A stretch of DNA of 64,000 nt, from contig JAJBTU010000015.1 of assembly GCA_020860715.1 (NCBI GenBank), positions 124,001-188,000 on the forward strand, in the 5' to 3' direction. The translations under genes and the position numbers were made by a program. This DNA is from Clostridiales bacterium. Its GTDB lineage: Bacteria; Bacillota; Clostridia; Lachnospirales; Lachnospiraceae. Each line of letters opens with the position of its first letter. Positions within the stretch are counted from its first letter, which is position 1. Shown piece by piece: positions 45,252-54,656 of this stretch. The notes under the pieces were generated by a model. It was not told where the DNA came from. It made no database searches and saw nothing but the letters and a program-made list of their open reading frames with translations.

Positions 45252-47135
45252 TTACCTGTAATTTTTAATCACGATCTGCAGCGACTTTCGTCCCATATAT
45301 TCATTGATTGACGGATAATAGGTAAAATCCATCCGAATCTGACTGGACCGCCCCCAGAAAAGATTCTGTACTTCGTGTTCTCCGTATTTTTCTGTGAGAT
45401 ACTCCTGAAAAATCGCGGGATCTCCAAAATATAACGCATCAATAGAATAGCCGTTCTTATCCAGGACTCGCATTTTGACAACATTTTTGTTTTTGCCAAT
45501 GATACGGGCGGAAAGCAACTGAAGCGCGGTATCCGCAAACAACGGTTTTTCATTGCCTTTCCCAAACGGTTCCAGAAGGCTGAGCTCCCCGATCACCTTT
45601 TCGGATATGTAATGGATTGGCATGGCGACGTCAATGTGCACTTTTTCGGTCAGATCGTTCTCTGTCAGGGTACAGTTTTCGTTCAGCCGCTGGCGCATTT
45701 CAGGAATGCGGCTTCGCTCAAGAGAAAAACCGGCTGCCATCGGATGTCCGCCGAATTTAAGAAACAGATCCTGGCATTTTACCATCTCCTCAAACATGGA
45801 GTAGGCTTCAATCGAGCGTCCGGAGCCTTTGGCTATCGTCCCGGAGTCCGTAATGACAAAAACCGGTTTATAATATCGTTCCCGGATCTTTCCGGCAACA
45901 ATGCCGGCGATACTTTCATGGCACGCCGGGAGATAAACTACCAGAACCCGGTCCTGCATATAACTCTCGTCTGCGTCTATCTGCGCACAGGCGATATTAA
46001 CCGCCTGCTGCGTAAGGGTTTTACGCTCATCATTTAGTTCTTTCAGCTGTCCGGCTATCTCATCCGCTTCTTCTTTTGTTCCTGATAAAAGAAGAAGCAG
46101 GGAACGCTTCGCAGTATCCAGTCGCCCGCTGGCATTGATGCAGGGGCCAAGAACAAAGCCAATGTGATAGGATGTGATGGTTTCCGGATTCAGCCCATTT
46201 ACACGGATCAGTGCGGCCATCCCCGGATTTTTTGTTGTACGCAGACGTTTCAGACCTTCTTTTACCAGAATCCGGTTTTCTCCGTCCAGATCCATGACAT
46301 CGCCGACGGTAGCAAATCCAGCAAAAGTAAGAAGCTGATCAACCAGTTCCCCGTTTAGCCCGGAAGAAGAATCGCCCCCTGTCTGCCTTCGCAGTTCGCA
46401 GATAAGTTTCCATGCTACAGCGGCGCCGCAAAGTTTTTTATAGGGATAAGGACATCCGGGCTGATGCGGATTGACCAGAACATCTGCCGGCGGCAGCCGA
46501 TAAGTGCGGCAGCCTGCTTCTTCCTGAAACAGAGGCTCGTGATGATCCGTCACGATCACGGTCATGCCTTTTTCTTTGGCACAGGCTATCTCATCAATCG
46601 CAGCGATACCGTTGTCGCAGGTGAGAATCGTATCAACCTGTTCCTGATACGCCAGCTCGATCAGATGCACATTGAGTCCGTAGCCGTCTTTCATCCGGTC
46701 AGGTATCTCATAATCCACACAGCCGCCGCTTTCAAGAATCGCACGGTACAGAATATAGGTTGCACAAACACCATCAATATCATAATCGCCGATGATCCGG
46801 ATTTTCTTTTTGGTCCGTATCTTTTCTGCCAGAAGCGCCGCCGCTTCCGGACATCCCTTCATCAGAGCCGGATCATGAAGATCCGAAAGGCTTCCGTGAA
46901 GATAGCGCCCTACGGCATTCAGTCCGACAATTGACTCTGATGGTGTCTCAGAACCGGCGCAGTTTTCATCAGCCGTAATGGAAGGATCGTCAGGCGATGC
47001 AGACGCTGCTGCAGACGGCCATTCCAGACGGTTGCGAATCAGCCTGGCGGTCACCTGATCTATCCCATATGCGGCACCGAGAGCGGCAAAATCCGCTTTT
47101 TTCGCAGCAATGTACCATTTTTCTTTTTTGCGCAT
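45252..47135 (-). CDS. recJ: Single-stranded-DNA-specific exonuclease RecJ
   Basis: RecJ degrades single-stranded DNA 5' to 3' in recombination and mismatch repair. The 627-residue protein shows the DHH-family motifs IIGDYDIDGVCATYIL, TCDNGIAAIDE, VTDHHEP, NPHQPGCPYPYK, GAAVAWKL, INASGRLDTAKR and the DHHA1 motif KFGGHPMAAGFSL, followed by an OB-fold domain. I place the start at the ATG at 47135 because AGGAG lies 5 bases upstream; an in-frame start at 47213 overlaps a hairpin. The segment near residues 40-75 is a low-complexity insertion (SAAASASPDDPSITADENC). secDF lies upstream on the same strand, a frequent pairing in Clostridia. Confidence 0.93.
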   Translation of the reverse strand: MRKKEKWYIAAKKADFAALGAAYGIDQVTARLIRNRLEWPSAAASASPDDPSITADENCAGSETPSESIVGLNAVGRYLHGSLSDLHDPALMKGCPEAAALLAEKIRTKKKIRIIGDYDIDGVCATYILYRAILESGGCVDYEIPDRMKDGYGLNVHLIELAYQEQVDTILTCDNGIAAIDEIACAKEKGMTVIVTDHHEPLFQEEAGCRTYRLPPADVLVNPHQPGCPYPYKKLCGAAVAWKLICELRRQTGGDSSSGLNGELVDQLLTFAGFATVGDVMDLDGENRILVKEGLKRLRTTKNPGMAALIRVNGLNPETITSYHIGFVLGPCINASGRLDTAKRSLLLLLSGTKEEADEIAGQLKELNDERKTLTQQAVNIACAQIDADESYMQDRVLVVYLPACHESIAGIVAGKIRERYYKPVFVITDSGTIAKGSGRSIEAYSMFEEMVKCQDLFLKFGGHPMAAGFSLERSRIPEMRQRLNENCTLTENDLTEKVHIDVAMPIHYISEKVIGELSLLEPFGKGNEKPLFADTALQLLSARIIGKNKNVVKMRVLDKNGYSIDALYFGDPAIFQEYLTEKYGEHEVQNLFWGRSSQIRMDFTYYPSINEYMGRKSLQIVIKNYR

Positions 47136-47157
47136 TTCCTCTCCTGCCATGAACACA

Positions 47158-47188
47158 ACCGGCCGGAAGAAAAACTCTCCCGGCCGGT
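47158..47188 (-). terminator. Hairpin between secDF and recJ
   Basis: ACCGGCCGG and CCGGCCGGT (47158-47166, 47180-47188) form a 9-bp GC-rich stem in the 113 bases between the secDF stop and the recJ start. The following T run is weak (TTGTGTTC on the minus strand), so it may only partly reduce read-through into recJ. Confidence 0.5.
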
Positions 47189-47248
47189 AAAATTTTCCAA
47201 ACAGATATAGCATAAAAATCGAACCTTAATATCTGATGCTATATCATC

Positions 47249-49576
47249 TTAACGTTTCTTTGATTTCTTTTTGCTCTTCTTTGATGAACTCTGTGCTGTA
47301 CCGGACACGCTCTGGTTTTGCGCTGCGGATGCAGAAGCATTTGATGTTGAAGCAGAAGTCTGCGCGGCAGTTTTTGCTGAAGCAGCATCATTTGCGGCAT
47401 CCTTTACACTGCCTGAAACTTCAGCGCCGGCCGTTGCTGTCTTTGCCTGATGTGCTTTCATCATATACCACAGAGAGCCGGTCACGCATACGGACGAATA
47501 AGCACCGGCTACGATACCGACGATCAGCGGAAGGGCGAATTCTTTAATAGAAGCCACACCGAGGATATACAGCATGAAGATGGTGATAAACGTCGTAAAG
47601 GACGTGTAAATGCTTCGTGTCAGAGTCTGTGTAATACTTGTATTCACGATCTGCGAGAGCGGTTCTCCGGCCATCAGCTTTTGATTCTCACGGATACGGT
47701 CAAAGATAACGATCGTGGCGTTGATCGAGTAACCGACGATTGTCAGCATACAGGCGATGAATGTGCTGCCGACTGAGATGCGGACGAGCGCATAGCAGCC
47801 AAACACGACCAGAACATCGTGCAGCAGTGCCAGCACGGCGCTGCCTGCGAACCGGATGTCATGGAACCGGATCGTGATATAAATCAGCATGCAGATCGCA
47901 GCCACAATGACAGCTACGACTGCGTCCTGACGCATTTCATTGCTGACCGTTGCAGATATGGACTCATACGTGATCGCGCTCTCTTCCAGATCAAATGTTT
48001 CCTGTAGAGCCTCAGACACCTGCTCACGCTGGTCAAGATCAAGCACAGCAGTCTTGACATAGACGTCGCTGGAATCCTGTACCGTCTGGAACTGAACCTC
48101 CGCGTCACCTGTGATCTCAGTAAAGATCGGCTTGACCTCCGCTTCAAGCTGGTCCAGTGTCATTTCTTCGTTGAAAGAGACAGTCGTTGAAGTGCCTCCC
48201 TTGAAGTCAAGACTTAAGTTGAGAACGCCGTTGCCCATAGCGGAGTTGATTCCCATGCAAACCGGTCCAATCAGGATCAGAACCAGAGAGATGGCAAAGA
48301 ACGTACGGCGGTGTCCTACAAAATCAAAGGCCCTGTACGTTTTCGCTTTTCCGTAATACTTTTCATCGCGGAAGCCGATCTGATAGAGCGCGTTTATGAT
48401 CAGTCTGGAAAGAACCAGCGCCGTGATCATGGAGAGCACAATACCAAGTGCCAGTGTCTGGGCAAACCCTTTGACAGAGCCGGTGCCGAGTATGTTCAGC
48501 ACAAACGCGGCAATCAGTGTCGTGACATTGCCGTCAAGAATCGCACTGAACGCTTTTTTGTATCCGGCGTCGATCGCGCCCTTCACAGATCTCCCGGCGG
48601 AAATCTCTTCGCGGATACGCGCATAGATAATAACGTTCGCGTCCACAGCCATACCGATCGTCAGGATGATGCCCGCGATGCCGGGAAGCGTCAGGGTCAT
48701 GTCAAAGCCGTTCAGGCAGATCAGGAACATGCAGATATAAAGCAGCAGGCAGAAAGCTGCTACAATACCGGGCAGAGCGTAAACGATGATCATAAAGATC
48801 ATAACGATCAAAATGCCGATCGCTCCGGCAGTAAGACTTGTCCTGATCGCGTTCTGGCCGAGCTGCGCTCCGACTACTTTGGAACTGAGTTCTTCCAGTT
48901 CCAGGGAAAGCGCACCGATGCGGATAGAGGATGCAAGACTCTGCGCTTCCGCCGCGTCGCTCATGCCGGAGATGATTGCCGTACCGCCGGTGATGGCCTC
49001 ATTGACCACCGGAGCACTGATCACCTCGTCATTATAAACAATGTAAATGTAGTTGCCGACATTTTCAGATGTCGCGGTGGCGAATGCTTCCGCACCCTCG
49101 CTGGTCAGTTCCAGCTTTACGACATACTCTGTGTTTCCGAGATCGTCCTGCTGTGTCCCCGCGGAAGCGGTATCGACTTCCGAACCGGTCAGCACTACTG
49201 TGCCGTCATCCAGCTGGAATTCCAGAGAGCCGGGCTGCCCCAGTTCTTCCAGAATCTCATTGACATCCGTCACACCGGGAATTTCAATGTTGATCCGGTC
49301 TGAGCCTTCCTGATACACATTTGCTTCGGTGCTGTACGTATCCGCACGCTGCTGCAGCTTGTAGACCGTATCGCTCATCTCTTCCGCCGTCGGGTTCTCA
49401 TCCACGACCTGATAGGTGACGCTTACACCGCCGGACAGATCCAGTCCCAGAATAATGTTCCCTGCAGAACCCTTATGGCTGGAACCAAAGCCGATCGTCG
49501 TCACCAAAGCGAAGAAAATCAACAGCAAAACCATGACGACGAGGGTGATCCTCGCGTTTTTTTTGTTCATTTTCAT
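47249..49576 (-). CDS. secDF: Protein translocase SecDF (fused SecD and SecF)
   Basis: SecDF uses the proton gradient to help pull secreted proteins through SecYEG. This 775-residue protein has SecD first (GLDLSGGVSVTYQVVDENP, P1 domain, GIAGIILTIGMAVDANVIIYARIREEI) and SecF second (LDFKGGTSTTVSF, ALLHDVLVVFG, TIVGYSINATIVIFDRIREN) joined in one chain, about twelve helices in all. After residue 720 a low-complexity Ala/Ser/Thr-rich tail ends in SSKKSKKKSKKR, an unusual basic cytoplasmic extension. It lies between the SCIFF maturase gene and recJ, a conserved clostridial order. Confidence 0.95.
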   Translation of the reverse strand: MKMNKKNARITLVVMVLLLIFFALVTTIGFGSSHKGSAGNIILGLDLSGGVSVTYQVVDENPTAEEMSDTVYKLQQRADTYSTEANVYQEGSDRINIEIPGVTDVNEILEELGQPGSLEFQLDDGTVVLTGSEVDTASAGTQQDDLGNTEYVVKLELTSEGAEAFATATSENVGNYIYIVYNDEVISAPVVNEAITGGTAIISGMSDAAEAQSLASSIRIGALSLELEELSSKVVGAQLGQNAIRTSLTAGAIGILIVMIFMIIVYALPGIVAAFCLLLYICMFLICLNGFDMTLTLPGIAGIILTIGMAVDANVIIYARIREEISAGRSVKGAIDAGYKKAFSAILDGNVTTLIAAFVLNILGTGSVKGFAQTLALGIVLSMITALVLSRLIINALYQIGFRDEKYYGKAKTYRAFDFVGHRRTFFAISLVLILIGPVCMGINSAMGNGVLNLSLDFKGGTSTTVSFNEEMTLDQLEAEVKPIFTEITGDAEVQFQTVQDSSDVYVKTAVLDLDQREQVSEALQETFDLEESAITYESISATVSNEMRQDAVVAVIVAAICMLIYITIRFHDIRFAGSAVLALLHDVLVVFGCYALVRISVGSTFIACMLTIVGYSINATIVIFDRIRENQKLMAGEPLSQIVNTSITQTLTRSIYTSFTTFITIFMLYILGVASIKEFALPLIVGIVAGAYSSVCVTGSLWYMMKAHQAKTATAGAEVSGSVKDAANDAASAKTAAQTSASTSNASASAAQNQSVSGTAQSSSKKSKKKSKKR

Positions 49577-49611
49577 AATCTGCTTCCTCCTCTTTCACTT
49601 GCCTTTTGCCG

Positions 49612-51111
49612 TCAGGCATCTGCCTCGGCCGCTTTTATCATAATCGCGCACTCAACGCGCTTACGCATCATTTCACAGCCGAGATCATACGCGTCCTGAA
49701 TCGTCCCGTGAAAATTATAGGAATTAGCCGCGCAGCCTCCACTGCAGTAAAACTTTGCAAAACAGTTCTTGCATTTTTCTTTTGTATAGACATTACAGGA
49801 TTTAAACTGATCCACAATGTCTGTCCGTACTACGCCGTCGTCTACGTTGCCGAGAAGAAACTCCTCGTTTCCTACAAACTGATGACAGGGGTAAAGGTCG
49901 CCCCACGGCGTGACAGCCAGGTATTCTGTACCTGAACCGCAGCCGGACAGGCGCTTGTAAACGCAGGGGCCGCCGGTCAGATCGATCATAAAGTGGAAAA
50001 AGGTAAAGCCTCTGCCTTCCTTATTTCTCTTTACCATCTCCGCAGCCAGACGGTCATACTCGGAAAAAATCTGCGGCAGGTCCTCTTTGCGGATCGCGTA
50101 ATCCTCGGAGTCATCCGCGACCACCGGTTCCACGGAGATCCGCTGAAATCCTTTGTCCGCAAGATGCAGGACATCGCTGCAAAAATCCAGATTGTGGTGC
50201 GTAAACGTACCGCGGACATACCACGTCTTTTCGGAAGCAGTTGAACCGGTTGGAGCGGCATTTCCTGAATCCGCCTCCTCCCGCAGCTTTACAAAGTGCT
50301 TAAATTTCGGAAGGATCAGATCGTAACTGCCTTTTCCGCTGCGGAACGGACGCATATAGTCATGCACTTCGCGCCGTCCGTCTATGCTGAGCACAACATT
50401 CGCCATTTCCTGATTCAGAAACTCCATAATCTCATCATTTAACAGGACACCGTTCGTCGTCATAGTGAAACGGAAATTTTTATTATTAAGTTTCTCCTGC
50501 TCACGGCCATATGCTACGATATCTTTTACGACCTGCCAGTTCATCAGCGGCTCTCCGCCAAAGAAATCCACTTCAAGATTGCGCCGCGAACCAGAATTGG
50601 CGATCAGAAAGTCCAGAGCCTTCTTCCCAACCTCCAGGCTCATCAACGCCCGGCGTCCGTGGTACTCGCCTTCCTCCGCAAAACAATAGCGACAGGCAAG
50701 ATTGCAGTCGTGCGCGATGTGAAGACAGAGCGCTTTGACTACGGTCGGGCGTGCTTTGTAGTCGGTAATGGATTTTTCATAGATATCTTCCGTAAACAGA
50801 ACGCCAAGATCGGTAAGCTGGGCGCATTCGCCAAGAGATTCCTGTATTTCCTGTTCTGCATAGCTGCCGATCAGAGCGTCAGTGACGCAGTTTTCGATAT
50901 CCTCAGGCCAGCGTTTTGCAGCGGCGCCTGAACTTCCGGGGGCAGAAACGGCTTCAGCCGGGGCGGAAAGAACGTAAAACGGTTTTCCGTCAGACTGCCA
51001 TTGATCCAGCAGCGCGATCACCTCGTATGTAAGCTGATCGACAAGATGAACCGCCCCGCTGTTTACATCCAATACAATGTTGTATCCATTATTTTTATAC
51101 TGATGGATCAC
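49612..51111 (-). CDS. scfB: SCIFF thioether-forming radical SAM/SPASM maturase
   Basis: This enzyme links cysteine sulfur to the backbone of threonine in the SCIFF peptide, making thioether bridges. The 499-residue protein has an N-terminal peptide-recognition region (HLVDQLTYEVIALLDQW), the radical SAM motif HDCNLACRYCFAEEG, and a C-terminal SPASM region with many cysteines (GSGTEYLAVTPWGDLYPC, CNVYTKEKCKNCFAKFYCSGGCAAN). Family members carry two auxiliary iron-sulfur clusters there. The precursor gene scfA lies just upstream (51228-51371) on the same strand with 116 bases between, and secDF follows downstream, so export of the product by Sec is plausible but unproven. Confidence 0.93.
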   Translation of the reverse strand: MIHQYKNNGYNIVLDVNSGAVHLVDQLTYEVIALLDQWQSDGKPFYVLSAPAEAVSAPGSSGAAAKRWPEDIENCVTDALIGSYAEQEIQESLGECAQLTDLGVLFTEDIYEKSITDYKARPTVVKALCLHIAHDCNLACRYCFAEEGEYHGRRALMSLEVGKKALDFLIANSGSRRNLEVDFFGGEPLMNWQVVKDIVAYGREQEKLNNKNFRFTMTTNGVLLNDEIMEFLNQEMANVVLSIDGRREVHDYMRPFRSGKGSYDLILPKFKHFVKLREEADSGNAAPTGSTASEKTWYVRGTFTHHNLDFCSDVLHLADKGFQRISVEPVVADDSEDYAIRKEDLPQIFSEYDRLAAEMVKRNKEGRGFTFFHFMIDLTGGPCVYKRLSGCGSGTEYLAVTPWGDLYPCHQFVGNEEFLLGNVDDGVVRTDIVDQFKSCNVYTKEKCKNCFAKFYCSGGCAANSYNFHGTIQDAYDLGCEMMRKRVECAIMIKAAEADA

Positions 51112-51227
51112 AGCATGACACCTCTCTTAAGTTTCTTTCTGCACAAACAAAAACCGTGCATCTTGCGAATCCGCGCGGCACGGTTCTGTTTCATGCTGAT
51201 ATTGTGATTTTACGTGCGGCAGTCTGA

Positions 51228-51371
51228 TTATTTGCTGCTCTCACAGGTCTGGTTGCCGACCGTACAGCTGGTCTTGCATGCCGACTGACATGAAGTCTGG
51301 CACTCGCCGCATCCGCCCTTTTTCAGAGTGCTCTGTAAAGGCTTCGTATTTAATGTCTTGATGTGCTTCAT
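51228..51371 (-). CDS. scfA: SCIFF (six cysteines in forty-five) ribosomal peptide precursor
   Basis: The 47-residue peptide has the leader MKHIKTLNTKPLQSTLKKGG and a core with cysteines at positions 21, 24, 28, 32, 36 and 43. The core reads CGECQTSCQSACKTSC and then TVGNQTCESSK. This is the near-invariant clostridial SCIFF family, whose biological role is unknown. The ATG at 51371 follows AAGGAGG at 10 bases. Conserved Thr residues follow several cysteines and are candidate thioether acceptors. It sits directly upstream of its maturase gene. Confidence 0.95.
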   Translation of the reverse strand: MKHIKTLNTKPLQSTLKKGGCGECQTSCQSACKTSCTVGNQTCESSK

Positions 51372-51499
51372 AGTCTGCGTCCTCCTTGTTTTGTCCCATA
51401 TGATTCTGTCATTATTTTATGCCGGACTTTTTATGGAATACGGACTGTCGCTGATAGCCTCGCAGCAGCCGGTATTTTGGGAAAACACTGTCCGGATAT

Positions 51500-51515
51500 A
51501 ATCACAGCTGTGATT
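51500..51515. promoter_or_regulatory. Perfect 16-base palindrome in the scfA-rnf divergent region
   Basis: AATCACAGCTGTGATT is a perfect palindrome in the 370 bases between scfA and rnfC. It could be a regulator site, but no regulator is identified. The rest of this stretch shows no gene and no strongly consensus promoter. Confidence 0.35.
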
Positions 51516-51741
51516 TATATTACCACAGAATATTTGAAAATAAAAGACTTTTTGCAAAAACTTTTCCGAAGCACTGCCACATTCTCTTTTATCCAAAGGA
51601 AACATACGGGAACAGCCGGAGCCGGATTTGTGCGGCAATAAAAATAATTCAAAAAAAACAAAAATCGTACATAGAAAATAAGGCAGAAAACTGGTAAGAT
51701 AACATTGGTTTTTTATGCAATTTTCTAAGGAGGACTTACAT

Positions 51742-53076
51742 ATGAAACTTAAAACGTTTCGTGGAGGTATTCATCCCGCGGAATACAAACAGCTTTCTCT
51801 TGGCAATCCGGTAAAACCGTTTTTGCCGACGGGCGACCTGGTATTCCCGGTGAATCAGCACATCGGAAAGCCGGCCAGACCGGTGGTGGCAAAAGGGGAT
51901 ACCGTACTGGCCGGACAGTTAATTGCCGAGGCCGACGGATTTGTCTCGGCAAACATTGTCAGTTCCTGCTCCGGCAGGGTGAAGGCAATCGAGGAGCGCC
52001 GCATTGCTTCCGGAGCAAAAGCCATGTGTATTATCATTGAGAACGATGGCGAATACTCTCTGGCAGAGGGTGTGGGACAAAAGCACAATGCAGGAACCTT
52101 TTCGAGCAGGGATATTCTGGATGCAATTTCCCGTGCGGGAATCGTCGGTATGGGCGGTGCGGGTTTTCCGACCCACGTCAAACTCACTTCAAAGAATCCG
52201 GATTCTATTGACTATATCATTGCCAATGGTTCCGAATGTGAACCGTATATTACCTGTGATGACCGTCTGATGCAGGAAAAAAGCCGCGGTATTTACGAAG
52301 GGCTGCGCCTGGTTCTGCAGCTGTTTCCGGACGCGATGGGCGTGATTGCGATCGAGGATAATAAGCCGGAAGCCATCAAAGCCATGGAGGCAGTCTGCGC
52401 CGGTGAAAAAGGCGTCATGGTACAGCCGGTCATGACAAAATATCCGCAGGGCGGTGAGCGCAACCTGATCTCTGTGGTGAGCGGGCGGGACTTAAAATTT
52501 GGACAGCTTCCGGCGGACGTCGGCTGTATCGTCTGCAACGTTGCCTCGCTTTATGCAATCTACCGTGCCTGCTACTATTCTGAACCGCTGATGAAGCGTT
52601 ATTTTACGGTATCCGGCAGCGCCGTTGCGGCGCCGGGCACCTTTGAGGTACCGATCGGCACTTCCTATGCGCAGCTTGCCGAAGCGGCGGGCGGCATAAA
52701 ACCCGGAGTGACATTGAAAAAGGCGCTGAGCGGCGGCCCGATGATGGGCATTGCGATGCCGTCTTTGGATGCCCCGATTACCAAAGCGAGCAATGCGCTT
52801 ACACTGCTTGCCGAAGATGAGGTGGAGATCGCTGAGTCACAGCAGACGGCCTGTATCCGCTGCGGGCGCTGCTCCAGAGTCTGTCCGATTCATCTGATCC
52901 CGCAGATGATGGCGGACGCGGCAGAGAAAAAGGATTATGATAAATACGAACATAAACTCTATGGGCTTGACTGCATCGCCTGCGGATCCTGTACGTATAT
53001 CTGTCCGGCAAAGCGTCCGCTGATGCAGCTGTTTAAACAGGCCAAGGCCGACATTATGGCCGCGAAGAGAAAGTGA
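51742..53076 (+). CDS. rnfC: Rnf electron transport complex subunit C
   Basis: RnfC receives electrons at the NAD end of the Rnf complex, which couples ferredoxin oxidation to NAD+ reduction and Na+ or H+ export. The 444-residue protein has the flavin/NADH-binding core (GGAGFPTHVKLTS, IANGSECEPYITCDDRLM, KYPQGGERNLI) and two 4Fe-4S motifs, CIRCGRCSRVCP and CIACGSCTYICP. The ATG at 51742 follows AAGGAGG. It is the first of five co-directional rnf genes. The C terminus is short, without the long extension of enterobacterial RsxC. Confidence 0.96.
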   Translation: MKLKTFRGGIHPAEYKQLSLGNPVKPFLPTGDLVFPVNQHIGKPARPVVAKGDTVLAGQLIAEADGFVSANIVSSCSGRVKAIEERRIASGAKAMCIIIENDGEYSLAEGVGQKHNAGTFSSRDILDAISRAGIVGMGGAGFPTHVKLTSKNPDSIDYIIANGSECEPYITCDDRLMQEKSRGIYEGLRLVLQLFPDAMGVIAIEDNKPEAIKAMEAVCAGEKGVMVQPVMTKYPQGGERNLISVVSGRDLKFGQLPADVGCIVCNVASLYAIYRACYYSEPLMKRYFTVSGSAVAAPGTFEVPIGTSYAQLAEAAGGIKPGVTLKKALSGGPMMGIAMPSLDAPITKASNALTLLAEDEVEIAESQQTACIRCGRCSRVCPIHLIPQMMADAAEKKDYDKYEHKLYGLDCIACGSCTYICPAKRPLMQLFKQAKADIMAAKRK

Positions 53077-53087
53077 GGGTATGCGAC

Positions 53088-54635
53088 ATGAATGAAAAAC
53101 AATTACTGAATATTTCTTCCAGCCCCCACGTGCGTGACAGAAAGCTGACTACCGGACGGGTGATGCTGGACGTGATTCTGTCGTTGATGCCGGTCACAAT
53201 TGTCGGGGTCATACGATATGGGCTTCACGCGTTTCTTGTGATTTTGCTGTCTGTAATTACAGCGGTGGCATCTGAATATATTTTTGACCGCATTACCAGA
53301 CGTCCGAATACGGTCAAAGACGGCAGCGCGGTCGTGACGGGACTTCTTCTTGCCCTTTGTCTGCCGCCGAAGGCGCCGTTCTATCTGCCGGTTCTTGGAA
53401 GTGTGTTTGCAATTCTTGTTGTAAAATGCTTCTTTGGCGGCCTTGGAAAGAATTTCCTGAACCCGGCGCTTACTGCGCGCTGCTTTCTGCTGATTTCATT
53501 CGGCACGGCCATGACGAATTACAGCGTTGATTCTGTCAGTTCTGCGACGCCTCTTGCGGCATTCAATGCCGGAGAATCCGTTCATGTAATGAATGTTTTT
53601 CTGGGGGGCTCTTCCGGCGTCATCGGAAGTTCCGCTCTCGCACTTCTGCTGGGCGGTCTGTTCCTTCTGGCATCGGGCGGCATTACATGGGAGATTCCGG
53701 TCTCCTGCATTGCGGTCTTTACCTTATTTATGGGGATCTTCGGCGAGGGCGGTTTTTCACTCTCCTATCTGGCGCTGCAGATATGTGGCGGCGGTCTTTT
53801 GATGGGAGCGTTTTTTATGGCGACAGACCCGGTCACCAGCCCTGTGACAAAAAGGGGACATCTCGTTTATGGCGCGGTGGTCGGTTTGCTGGGCGGCCTG
53901 TTCCGTGTGTTCGGCTCCTCAGCGGATTCGTTCAGCTATGCGATTATTATCTCCAATATGCTGGTTCCGTTCATTGATAAGATTCCGATTCCAAAGCCGC
54001 TCGGCTACAACGATGGGGAATATAAGGAACGTGAATTTCCAAAAGCAGCGGTCAATCTGACCGTGATCACCCTGGTCGCAGGCCTGGCTTTAAGCGGCAT
54101 CTATGCAATGACAAAATCCAAAATTGAAGAACAGGAACTTGCGGACACTCTGGCTTCTTATCAGGAAGTTTGCCCGGACGCGGTTTCCTTTGAGTTTGAC
54201 GACGATCTGGATGCGGCGATTGAAGCTCTGGGTGATGATGTCTACGACGAATCGTTCGGAAGGACATATGTCAATACTGCTGTTGTCGGCTATGACGCGG
54301 ACGGCGAAGTCGTCGGCTATGTGTTAAGCGTGACCAGCAGCGACGGCTACGATGGAGATATCACACTCTCTGTCGGCCTTACTACGGACGGTACCGTGAT
54401 CAAGCTGGCCTTTACGACTCTGACAGAGACGGCCGGCATGGGCATGCGGGTGGACGAGGATTCGTTTAAGAGCCAGTTTGAGGGTGTTAGCACGGAGGCG
54501 TTTATCCTGAACAAATCCGGAGATTCGACAGAGGACAATGAGATCGACACCATTTCAGGAGCATCTACATCGTCCGGAGCTGTTGTCAACGCGGTCAATA
54601 CCGCCCTCGCGTTCTTTGCTGAGTACATTCACTGA
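53088..54635 (+). CDS. rnfDG: RnfD-RnfG fusion protein
   Basis: A single 515-residue frame encodes two Rnf subunits usually made separately. Residues about 1-315 are RnfD, a multi-helix membrane protein (TGLLLALCLPPKAPFYLP, KNFLNPALTARCFLLISFG) with a likely FMN-accepting Thr in SSATPLAAF near residue 154. Residues about 320-515 are RnfG, one helix followed by an extracytoplasmic FMN-binding domain with DTISGASTSS, the Thr site for covalent FMN near residue 490. No stop codon or new start lies between them. The ATG at 53088 follows GAGGGT. Order and neighbours are those of a normal rnfCDGEAB cluster. Whether the chain is later cut cannot be seen. Confidence 0.9.
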   Translation: MNEKQLLNISSSPHVRDRKLTTGRVMLDVILSLMPVTIVGVIRYGLHAFLVILLSVITAVASEYIFDRITRRPNTVKDGSAVVTGLLLALCLPPKAPFYLPVLGSVFAILVVKCFFGGLGKNFLNPALTARCFLLISFGTAMTNYSVDSVSSATPLAAFNAGESVHVMNVFLGGSSGVIGSSALALLLGGLFLLASGGITWEIPVSCIAVFTLFMGIFGEGGFSLSYLALQICGGGLLMGAFFMATDPVTSPVTKRGHLVYGAVVGLLGGLFRVFGSSADSFSYAIIISNMLVPFIDKIPIPKPLGYNDGEYKEREFPKAAVNLTVITLVAGLALSGIYAMTKSKIEEQELADTLASYQEVCPDAVSFEFDDDLDAAIEALGDDVYDESFGRTYVNTAVVGYDADGEVVGYVLSVTSSDGYDGDITLSVGLTTDGTVIKLAFTTLTETAGMGMRVDEDSFKSQFEGVSTEAFILNKSGDSTEDNEIDTISGASTSSGAVVNAVNTALAFFAEYIH

Positions 54636-54656
54636 TAAACAGAAGGAGGGACTTCC

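Noticed and set aside
48311..49303. Plus-strand open frame of 330 codons opposite secDF
   Set aside because: Antisense to conserved SecD and SecF motifs, with no own binding site or family resemblance.
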